Below are positions 8,685 through 16,009 of a stretch of 64,000 nt of DNA, piece by piece (the stretch's first letter is position 1; every line of letters starts with the position of its first letter). A program made the translations under genes and the position numbers. The notes under the pieces were generated by a model. That model ran no database searches and had not been told where the DNA came from. It worked only from the letters and a program-made list of their open reading frames with translations. Source of the DNA: Wolbachia endosymbiont (group A) of Rhinocyllus conicus (lineage in GTDB: Bacteria > Pseudomonadota > Alphaproteobacteria > Rickettsiales > Anaplasmataceae); contig NZ_OX366349.1 in assembly GCF_947250775.1 (NCBI RefSeq), positions 1,639,909 through 1,703,908 of the forward strand, read 5' to 3'.

Positions 8685-9594
8685 TAGTATTTTCAAAAGC
8701 GAATGATAAAGGTATAATATGTTTTTTTAAAGTAGGGAAAGCGATGGTATATAGTGTAGATTTAAGGGAAAAAGCAGTGTCTTTGGTAGAAAAAGGAAAG
8801 TCAAAGGTTGAAGTTGCAGAGGTTTTTGAGATAGACACTATATAGATGGCTAAAAAAGAAAGCTACTGGCCAAGGTCTCAAAGCGGTAAAAAGTACTGGT
8901 TTTATTCGGAAAATAGACCCAAAAATACTTGTAGACTATGTTAAAAAACACCCAGATCACACACTAGCAGAAATGAAACAAAACCTTGGCTTTGGAATAA
9001 GTGCAATTTGGTATAGGTTAAAACAGCTAAAAATAACCTTAAAAAAAGTCACATTCTATCAAGAGCGCAATCAAGAAGATAGGCAGCAATTTATCGATAA
9101 AGTCTCAAAAATAGACCACTGTAGCATTTTATATATAGATGAAGCAGGAGTTGATAATAGACTATACCGAGAATATGCATGAGCTCCAAGAGGAGAAAAA
9201 ATATATGCTGATGTTCCAGGAAAAAAGTGGGAAAGAGTGAGTATAATAGGTGGATGGATTAAAAAGAAGTTTATTGCACCAATGACCTTCACAGGAGGGT
9301 GTAATAAAGATGTATTTAATGTATGGTTAGAGCGAACCACAATTGCAGCGTAATACAACCATAGTTATGGATAATGCTACATTCCATAAAACTCCCAAAA
9401 CAAAGTCATTAATAGAGTCTTTTGGCTGTCATTTGCTTTATCTTCCAACATATTCACCTGATCTAAATCCGATAGAGCATTGTTGGCACACCATCAAAAG
9501 TCACCTCAGACCTCTAATGCATCAATGTACAGACTTACACCTTTTAGTTGGTAATACCATTTTAGACGTTTATCATTCGTTTTAGAAAATACTA
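8685..9594 (+). mobile_element. IS630-family element, decayed
   Basis: A 910-bp element with inverted ends: left TAGTATTTTCAAAAGCGAAT (8685 on); the right end is its near complement, GTTTTAGAAAATACTA. It is flanked by TA on both sides (8683-8684, 9595-9596), the usual IS630 target duplication. The ends are well kept but the transposase gene is broken, so it could move only in trans. Confidence 0.8.
8744..9585 (+). pseudogene. IS630-family transposase, broken
   Basis: The protein can be followed across three frames: MVYSVDLREKAVSLVEKGKS (helix-turn-helix), then after a frameshift near 8840 YRWLKKK...GFGISAIWYRLKQL and SILYIDEAGVDNRLYREYA, a stop at 9180-9182, APRGEKIYADVPGKKWER, and after another shift near 9345 VMDNATFHKTPKTKSLIE...LNPIEHCWHTIK. 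The D, D and E of the catalytic triad (YIDEAG, VMDNATFH, LNPIEHCW) are still visible. At least two frameshifts and one stop mark it as inactive. Confidence 0.85.
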
Positions 9595-9603
9595 TAGTTT
9601 CAT

Positions 9604-10056
9604 TAAGATTTTTTTTTAAACTCCTCTTGTTTACTTTTATCTTGTCCGTTATGCACTGGTCTTGGTGTGATATATGAGAATTTCATTCTTTGCATATTAC
9701 GGTGTACTGTAGACTTGCTAAACCAAACTTTTCCTGAATTCTTATTCTCGTTTCTTTAATGGTAATGTTGGGATTTTCTTGTATCCATGCTTCAACTTGT
9801 TCAAGTTGGCTTTGGTTCAATATAGTTTTTCTACGGCGTTGAGGTGGAGCAAATAATTTTTCTTCTCTGCCAAATTTTAGGTCATGCAGTAAGTGCCTTT
9901 CTTGAAATGCAACATATTTTTGCTACGGCTGTTATACTATGCTTTTTTGCTGCAATTACAGCATTTAGTTTTTTTGCAACATATGCATTATTTCTTACTT
10001 TCTTCAGCATTTCTTTTGCTCACTTTTTCATCCAATAATTTTGATCTTAATGCCAT
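9604..10056 (-). pseudogene. Second IS630-family transposase remnant
   Basis: On the minus strand an ATG at 10056 begins MALRSKLLDEKVSKRNAEE, interrupted by a stop and continuing in shifted frames as NAYVAKKLNAVIAAKKHSI, then APPQRRRKTILNQSQLEQVE, WIQENPNITIKE and IQEKFG. This is the N-terminal helix-turn-helix half of an IS630-type transposase of a different subfamily from its neighbour. The catalytic half is missing; the neighbouring IS630 element lies at the break. Confidence 0.7.
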
Positions 10057-10132
10057 TTAAACCTCGCTATTTTACTTACTCCAGTATGGCTTTTTTTCCA
10101 TTATTGTCTATCCGTTACTTGTATAGAGGGAA

Positions 10133-10645
10133 TTGGTATTAGGAGATTTATTTGACTTTCTTTTTGGTAGTTCTAAAGCTAATCGCCAATTTGAAAATAA
10201 TATCGGAGTACAAAAAGAATTGTATGGTCGGTACAATAAATTCATGGATAGTCTTGGGGGCTTAGGAAAAGATGGTCCAGGAGGATTTATTAATCAAATA
10301 GCATCGCAATATCAAGGCAATCCTTACCAGCAGTTTATTAGCAATCAAATGATTGGCAACCAATTAAGAGCAAGTGGGCTTGATCAATCAAGCTATGGTC
10401 TATCTAAAGTTGCAAGTTTAAACTCTGAACTTGCGTCGCGTGGCTTGAATGACTTTATCGGTTCATCTTTAGGAGGGCTGCAAAGTCTTATCGGAGCACA
10501 TGGTCTTGGTGCACAAATTGGTCAAAATCTAGGTGGTGGTTACACTTCTTACGGCAGAGCAATAAATGATCGCTGGCTAGCTATAAATCAAATGTTGGGT
10601 GAGTTTGGTAAAACTGCAGGAAAGTTTGCAATAGCGTCAGCATAG
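10133..10645 (+). CDS. Phage WO-like virion protein, probably truncated
   Basis: A 170-residue Gly/Gln/Ser-rich protein (LGDLFDFLFGSSKANRQFENN, ASGLDQSSYGLSK, IGQNLGGGYTSYGRA). There is no ATG at the 5' end, only TTG at 10133 without a clear ribosome site, so the N-terminus may have been lost with the transposon debris upstream. Low complexity and helical Gln/Gly spacing are like phage internal virion or tail-associated proteins; its position beside a terminase fragment supports a phage origin. The exact role cannot be told. Confidence 0.45.
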   Translation: MVLGDLFDFLFGSSKANRQFENNIGVQKELYGRYNKFMDSLGGLGKDGPGGFINQIASQYQGNPYQQFISNQMIGNQLRASGLDQSSYGLSKVASLNSELASRGLNDFIGSSLGGLQSLIGAHGLGAQIGQNLGGGYTSYGRAINDRWLAINQMLGEFGKTAGKFAIASA

Positions 10646-10649
10646 TTAC

Positions 10650-10925
10650 TTATCTTTTGTAAATGTTATCTCTATGTCCTATCTCTGTGATAACCACTGT
10701 ACGTTCTGGTTGATTTACCCTATAAACCACACGATAGTCACCTACTCTTAACCTTCTGCGCCCTTTTAAGCTATGATGTAGTGGTTCACCAAGATTTATT
10801 GGATCGACTGTAAGTCGTTCTTTTATAGCCTTTTGAACTCTTAGCCTTATTGTCTTTGGAAGATTTGGTAAATCCCTTTCAGTAACGCTCTTTAGAGACT
10901 TAATTTTATAACGTTCTAGTCCCAC
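10650..10925 (-). CDS. RelE/ParE-type toxin
   Basis: A 91-residue basic protein of the RelE/ParE superfamily. Typical parts are YKIKSLKSVTERDLPNLPKT, the central PLHHSLKGRRRLRVGDYRVVYR, and the C-terminal VVITEIGHRDNIYKR with the conserved Arg and His-Arg residues. RelE toxins cut mRNA on the ribosome. It starts at GTG 10925, overlapping the end of the antitoxin gene by 10 nt, so the pair is translationally coupled. Such pairs occur within phage WO. Confidence 0.85.
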   Translation of the reverse strand: MGLERYKIKSLKSVTERDLPNLPKTIRLRVQKAIKERLTVDPINLGEPLHHSLKGRRRLRVGDYRVVYRVNQPERTVVITEIGHRDNIYKR

Positions 10926-11137
10926 TTAATATCTTCAAAATCAACTGTTTCTGCGCCTTCAACATCACGCTCATCAGAAATTTTAGACACTAAAAAATCC
11001 TCGATTTCAAGCTCAATTGCTTCTTTGAGTAGTTTCTCTGCTAATTCTTGAGCAGGCTGCTTAGTGAGCTCAGCTAGCTCGGCAAGGTGCAGTAAAGTTT
11101 CTTTACTGAGAACTATATTAGCGTTTAAGTCTGCCAT
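10916..11137 (-). CDS. Antitoxin of the RelE-type pair
   Basis: A 73-residue acidic-tailed protein upstream of the toxin. The start is taken as ATG at 11137 (MADLNANIVLSKETLLHLAE); an in-frame TTG at 11149 would add four residues but gives a poorer N-terminus. The N-terminal part looks like a small DNA-binding domain and the C-terminal part (EIEDFLVSKISDERDVEGAE) would wrap the toxin, the usual antitoxin plan. The order antitoxin-toxin with a short overlap fits autoregulation by the complex. Confidence 0.75.
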   Translation of the reverse strand: MADLNANIVLSKETLLHLAELAELTKQPAQELAEKLLKEAIELEIEDFLVSKISDERDVEGAETVDFEDIKWD

Positions 11138-11234
11138 AAGTTTTACCAAAATCTACTACTGTAACAATTTTACAACATTTTTTTTAATTTTTCAATAAAT
11201 TAGTGTATGCTGGAATTAGTTTAAAGGATGAAAA

Positions 11235-12056
11235 ATGCTATCTCAGGAGGATATTATTTTATGCCGCAAAGATTTTGGTTTCTTTGCGTTTCAAGGCATG
11301 CTGCGAGTGTTTAATATCAGATTAAATTTAAAAAGAAAAGATGGCAGCAAAAACTATTTGTGGGTGCTGTTCAGCAGCATTAATCGCTTGGTGTTTGAAA
11401 AAGCACACAGTCAATGGTGGAACATACCACCACGCTGTGCTAAGACAACACTGGGTTTTATATTTCATGTGGCGTTTGCCCTCGGTAATAATCCAAGGGC
11501 AAAGTTTATGTATATTACGCACCAAAGAGATTTGATGCGTGAAAAAATCAATGAACTGCACATTGTCCTTGAGTCTCCATTTTACCGTCAAGTCTTTCCA
11601 AACGTAAAAGTAGTTGGTCGCAAAAGTACGCGAGTAATTAGAACTAAAGAAGGAGGTTTTGTTAATGGCTTTTCAATATCAGGGCATGTAACAGGTACAG
11701 GAGCTGGGGATAGTTCTCTTGATTTTGATGAAGGTCGAAAGTACGGTGGTTGCATTATCCTTGATGATTTACATGATGCAAGCTGCGCTTATAGTCGGGT
11801 ATCGCTGATCAGTGCCTGTCAAAAGTTTGAACAATGCATAACTTCAAGGCGTAATACTGCTGATACGCCATTTTTAGTGATTGGTCAAAGGATCAGTGTT
11901 TACGACATATTTGGTTATTTAGAGAAAAAATCAGAGCGACAGTTTGAGAAGATCATAATACCTGCAGTACTTGAAGATGGCACGAGTATTGATGAGAATA
12001 GATTGCCAATGCAGGAACTTAGGATCAAGGAAAAAGCAGATACCGTCACGGAATAA
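11235..12056 (+). pseudogene. Phage terminase large subunit, truncated
   Basis: The 273-residue frame carries the ATPase half of a phage WO-like terminase: Walker A-like NIPPRCAKTTLGF, the Walker B segment GGCIILDDLHDA, and coupling-motif-like region TPFLVIGQRIS. Full terminases are over 400 residues with a C-terminal nuclease domain; here the frame ends at TEEIKE-like residues just where a WPE repeat begins (12058). It can therefore no longer package DNA. The ATG at 11235 follows AAAGGATG spacing typical of a ribosome site. Confidence 0.8.
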
Positions 12057-12058
12057 TT

Positions 12059-12128
12059 AACCGTCATACCGCGATTCATTCGCGGTATCTCTTAGCATAG
12101 ATCCCGCTAACACGTAGCGGGATGACGA
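12059..12128. repeat. WPE-type double palindrome at the terminase break
   Basis: Two hairpins: ACCGCGATTCATTCGCGGT and ATCCCGCTAACACGTAGCGGGAT, joined by CTCTTAGCATAG. The same bipartite unit occurs near 21235, 24601, 35404 and, shortened, 53862 and 55832. It sits exactly at the 3' break of the terminase gene. Confidence 0.8.
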
Positions 12129-12146
12129 TTGTCGATGAACCTAAGT

Positions 12147-12645
12147 TACTTTAGCTATAAACATTAAGAAATTTACTAAACGAAGAAAAAAGGCAAAAGA
12201 AGCCCCATGGTTGGCTAATTACTTACATTATACTTTCAAGTATGGCGTTTTTTTATTCTAAACGTTTAATAACCACGATTCAGTTGCTTTTAAGCCGCAA
12301 CTAATCTAAATTACAAACGTTAAGAAATTTACTAAACAGAAAAAAAGGCAAAAGAAACCCTAGGGTAGCTAGTTATTCACTATCCATTTTTTAAGTTGGC
12401 GTTTTTTTATGTTTTAAACGCTTTATAAGCGCGTTTCAGCTTATGTGGGTAAAAAACCAGAAATTTTATAAAGACATAGAGTGCACATAGTGCGAAAAAT
12501 TAAACATGAGACGCCAAATACCCTAAGTTTTTTGTCATTAACCTGCACAGATTGCGAAGATAAATAAATAGCTTCAGTTTCATGATAAGGGGGCTGGCGG
12601 AGTTTGTAAAGTAATTTTTCGTAGCTCTCATGACTTAAAAAGCTG
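12147..12645. repeat. Long intergenic repeat, copy R2
   Basis: Same build as R1: two tandem AAGAAATTTACTAAAC / GGCAAAAGAAGCCC blocks at about 12163 and 12320, then AAGCGCGTTTCAGCTTAT, GTGCACATAGTGC and GGGGGCTGGCGGAGTTTGTA. R1 and R2 are clearly related but carry many substitutions and small indels, so the duplication is not recent. Together with the WPE it occupies 12057-12798 with no standard gene. Confidence 0.6.
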
Positions 12646-12659
12646 GATTCCAGCTTCAC
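12441..12659 (-). CDS. Small putative membrane peptide in repeat R2
   Basis: A 72-residue frame on the minus strand. Residues about 10-30 read SHESYEKLLYKLRQPPYHET and the end is hydrophobic (GVSCLIFRTMCTLCLYKISGF), ending at TAA. The R1 copy reads YKKLLYKLRQPPYHETE...LIFCTMCTLCL and stops at the matching codon (FLPI versus FLPT). The peptide pattern is kept although the DNA has diverged, which supports past or present coding. The first residues come from a WPE-like sequence. No family is recognised. Confidence 0.35.
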   Translation of the reverse strand: MKLESSFLSHESYEKLLYKLRQPPYHETEAIYLSSQSVQVNDKKLRVFGVSCLIFRTMCTLCLYKISGFLPT

Positions 12660-12798
12660 GCGCTGAAATGACAGATTACTGTTACCTTATCTAGATACAG
12701 AAAAAAAATCTTAATACTTAACACATTTTTCATAGTACACACCGTATGATTGATAAATAAAATAATGAATAGATTTACATAATGTTTGGAGGCTACCA

Positions 12799-14697
12799 AT
12801 GGTCAACGACAAGATTACTTTGAACTTTGAGATAGAAAAAGGCGAACCTATAGATCGATACTACTTTTCTGCACGTATGAGACTTACAGATGAAAGCAAA
12901 AATCTTTTGCGTGAGAAGCTTGGCAGTACAATTCAATTCGATAACCTAGATGATCACTTCAATCTTAACCATGAGAATTTTTATATCTACTACAATAAAT
13001 ATAGTGAGCACAATGGTAGAAGTGAGCTATACGTTAGGGATGATAACGGTAGATATTTAACTTCCAATCTTCCACTTAATCACTATGGATTCTCAATGGA
13101 ACTATCATCTGATGGGGCGTCAATAGCAGATTATGGCTTTTATCCTCTTTATGCAATCTATAACCCAAATCACTATGATAAGGCAAAGGAAAAAGTATTT
13201 GATGATCACGGTGAATTGTCACCAATTGCATCAAATATGTTAGATAATTTTTTAAGCAACACAAATAGCTTAACCACACAAGAGATGTTTTTACAGTTGC
13301 AAAATGGAGCTACTGAAAAAGAGGAGAAATTGATAAGAGAGAAAAGACAAGCAGAAGAAGAATTAGATCAAAAGAATGAGAAATTAAAGGAGTTCATAGA
13401 AAAAGGTGAAATTACCTTGTTTAAAGTGGTAAAAGGTAATGACGTAGGTAACGGGCGTTCAGAAGTAGTTTTACAGTTTACTGCAGAAGGTAAGGGGACA
13501 AATGAAATTACCCTTGATTCCGAAAAATTCTATATAGCAGATTATGAAGATAGTGAATTCTTGCATTGTGTTAGCTCTGATTATGACATGCTACTTGATT
13601 ATGAAAATTTATTTTTCGCGCTCAATCAAAGCTTCTACTCAGACTTTGAAAGTGGGTTTTATTCAGCAGACAGCACTGATCCCTATAATTACGCTAAATA
13701 TTCAAAGGAACCATATTTGAGTGGTGATCAGCTATCTGAAAAATTATCTCATGAGTTGGAGAAAGATAGTAACCAGATAGATGCAGAAGTTATGTTTAGT
13801 GATCAACCTATGAACGAAGAAGTTACAGTGAAAAGTGAAGTCAAATCTAGAAAGAAAAGGGCAGTTGAAGAAGATAATGCAGAAGATACTGTAGGAAACA
13901 TAAATGAAACAAATGAGGTAACCGGTGCGACGCGTTTGCACTCCGCTTCTTTATCAGGGAATTTGAATGAAGTTATCGAACTTGTAGAACATAGCGCAAA
14001 TATTGACGCGAAAGATAAAGCCGGACAAACACCGCTACATCATGCTATTAAATCAGGAAATACAGAAATAGCAAAATATCTTATCGATCAAGGTGCAAAT
14101 CTCAATTCTCAAGATATTTATTACGAAGGAACTGATTACTCTTGTTTTAAGACACCTTTGCACTATGCCATAAAATCGGGAAACATGGAAATAGTTGAAT
14201 ACTTAGTGGAACATGGTGCAAATCCTAATATTCCAGATGCTCACAATCTCAGGCCGCTCGACTATGCTATAAAGAACACAGCTTTAGTAAAATATCTTGT
14301 GGACAATGGTGCAGATATTAATATACGTAATCCGATATTCCATTTTGTTAAGCTAGGTGACCTGGATATGGTAGAATATTTAGCTCAACATGGTGCAGAT
14401 CTTAATGTCAAAAACACCTCTGCTCAAACACTACTACATTATGCTATTGAACTCAAACATACAGAGATAGCTAAATACTTAATAGATCACAATGTAGATA
14501 TTAATACTCGAGATATTAGTTCTGGTAAATCTCCATTACATTTTGCCATGAGCATGAAAAATATAGAGGTAGCAAATTACCTAATAGAGCATGGTGCAGA
14601 TGTTAATGTTAAAGATAGTTACGGTTTAGCACCTTTACACTTTGCTGTTAATTTAGGAAACCAAGAGATATTAGAATATTGTAAGTTGAAAATGTGA
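12799..14697 (+). CDS. Ankyrin-repeat protein with basic cleavage-like site
   Basis: A 632-residue protein starting at ATG 12799 after GGAGG (12788-12792 region). Residues 1-350 are an unrecognised acidic, aromatic-rich domain with a short coiled coil near 185-205 (EEKLIREKRQAEEELDQK). R351-K-K-R354 then A forms a furin-like RKKR|A site. Residues about 380-632 hold about eight ankyrin repeats (TPLHHAIKSGNTEIAKYLIDQGANLN and kin), the last one cut short. Ankyrin proteins of Wolbachia, especially in phage WO regions, are candidate host-interacting effectors. No signal peptide is seen; export would probably be by type IV secretion. Confidence 0.8.
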   Translation: MVNDKITLNFEIEKGEPIDRYYFSARMRLTDESKNLLREKLGSTIQFDNLDDHFNLNHENFYIYYNKYSEHNGRSELYVRDDNGRYLTSNLPLNHYGFSMELSSDGASIADYGFYPLYAIYNPNHYDKAKEKVFDDHGELSPIASNMLDNFLSNTNSLTTQEMFLQLQNGATEKEEKLIREKRQAEEELDQKNEKLKEFIEKGEITLFKVVKGNDVGNGRSEVVLQFTAEGKGTNEITLDSEKFYIADYEDSEFLHCVSSDYDMLLDYENLFFALNQSFYSDFESGFYSADSTDPYNYAKYSKEPYLSGDQLSEKLSHELEKDSNQIDAEVMFSDQPMNEEVTVKSEVKSRKKRAVEEDNAEDTVGNINETNEVTGATRLHSASLSGNLNEVIELVEHSANIDAKDKAGQTPLHHAIKSGNTEIAKYLIDQGANLNSQDIYYEGTDYSCFKTPLHYAIKSGNMEIVEYLVEHGANPNIPDAHNLRPLDYAIKNTALVKYLVDNGADINIRNPIFHFVKLGDLDMVEYLAQHGADLNVKNTSAQTLLHYAIELKHTEIAKYLIDHNVDINTRDISSGKSPLHFAMSMKNIEVANYLIEHGADVNVKDSYGLAPLHFAVNLGNQEILEYCKLKM

Positions 14698-14704
14698 TAT
14701 AAAA

Positions 14705-14903
14705 GAGGATAAGAGGGAAAGATAGCCCTACTCACTATAGGAATAGGACTATCATGGGCGTGTGCGACCGGAAGAATATTGGTACTACAACCGTTTAAAT
14801 CAAGGTACACTAGCCCATCTCTCGATACGTTTGAATAGTTGCTTGGGACATATATATGCACCCGTTTACAATCTTAAATTAACTAAAACTATCGAGGTTT
14901 ATT
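14705..14903 (+). ncRNA. Candidate bridge RNA region of the IS110 element
   Basis: The 200 nt before the IS110 transposase hold no gene but can fold: ATGGGC near 14754 can pair with GCCCAT near 14813 across a loop that contains GGTACTAC and GGTACAC. IS110-family elements are known to express a bridge RNA from the non-coding end next to the transposase, with loops that pair to target and donor DNA. Position and size fit; I have not identified the loops or the element boundary. Confidence 0.35.
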
Positions 14904-15851
14904 ATGGTTACATCTTATCAAAATTTTATTGGCATTGACATCGGAAAATTTAAAAATGTCGTTGCAATTCACAAACAGAAGAACGCTGTCAAATTTGACA
15001 ATGATTCTGATGGTTGGCAACAATTATTTCAAAAGTTTTCAGATATTCTACCTAATTCTTTAGTAACTTTGGAAAACACAGGAAAATATGAGCTTGGTTT
15101 GTCACATTTTCTTATTGACAAGAATATTGCAGTACATCGAGCTAATACTCGTAAAGTAAAAAGCTTTATCTTGTCTCACGGAACTGTAGCAAAGTCTGAT
15201 AAATCAGATGCGAGGGCTCTTGCTCAATATGGATTTGAACGCCATAGAACTCTCTCTCTATTTGTACCTACATCAAAAGAACAATCAACCCTGGTTGCAC
15301 TTTGTCAACGTCGTGATGACATTACGCAAATGAGAGCTCAGGAAAAGTGTAGACTGGAAGCTCCTGAAAATGATCATATAAAGAAAAGTTGTCAGAAGAC
15401 CATTGAATTTTTCGATAGTCAAATAAACGAACTCAATGATACTATACAAAAAATTATTGATGGAAGCCATGAACTACAACAACGTCAAAAAATCCTTAAA
15501 ACAGTTTCTGGAATAGGTAAAAAGTTATCACAAGATTTTCTGTGTTTAATGCCAGAGCTTGGTTACTTAAGTAGAAAAGAAGTAGCAAGTCTTGCCGGAG
15601 TTGCACCTCATCCTAGGGAAAGTGGTAAAACTGTTGGTTACCGAAGGATTATAGGAGGTAGAAGTAATGTTCGTTCAAAGCTCTTTACATCTGCCATGTC
15701 TGCTGCAAGGTCCAAATCTGCACTTGGCACCTTTTATTCCAAGCTTGTTGAAAGTGGTAAGAAGAAGATGGTAGCTATAACAGCTCTAATGCGTAAAATT
15801 ATAGTAATTGCTAATGCAAGGCTTAAAGAGGCAATTAATTTGAATGTTTAA
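14904..15851 (+). CDS. IS110-family transposase (DEDD, complete)
   Basis: A 315-residue recombinase. The RuvC-like DEDD residues are seen in FIGIDIGKFKNVV, VTLENTGKYELG and KSDKSDARALAQYG. The C-terminal half has VSGIGKKLSQDFL and the Tnp domain with GVAPHPRESGKTVGYRRI, whose serine is the expected nucleophile. The frame is intact. It sits between the ankyrin gene and the 962-residue protein and probably separated that protein from its original 5' end. Confidence 0.9.
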   Translation: MVTSYQNFIGIDIGKFKNVVAIHKQKNAVKFDNDSDGWQQLFQKFSDILPNSLVTLENTGKYELGLSHFLIDKNIAVHRANTRKVKSFILSHGTVAKSDKSDARALAQYGFERHRTLSLFVPTSKEQSTLVALCQRRDDITQMRAQEKCRLEAPENDHIKKSCQKTIEFFDSQINELNDTIQKIIDGSHELQQRQKILKTVSGIGKKLSQDFLCLMPELGYLSRKEVASLAGVAPHPRESGKTVGYRRIIGGRSNVRSKLFTSAMSAARSKSALGTFYSKLVESGKKKMVAITALMRKIIVIANARLKEAINLNV

Positions 15852-16009
15852 AAATTTACATAGCAGTAATTGAAATGAATATTGTGCGTCCACACAAACT
15901 TAAAGTGCTTGTTCACATAGCTTAAACGGAAATTGTTGCAGTAGCTGTTTGATATAGAATTCTGTTCCTATGACAAACGGGTTTTTATTATCTATATGGT
16001 TGGGTAAAG

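Noticed and set aside
9343..9585. An 80-residue frame as a separate DDE endonuclease gene
   Set aside because: It is the third piece of the broken IS630 transposase; the preceding motifs lie upstream in other frames.
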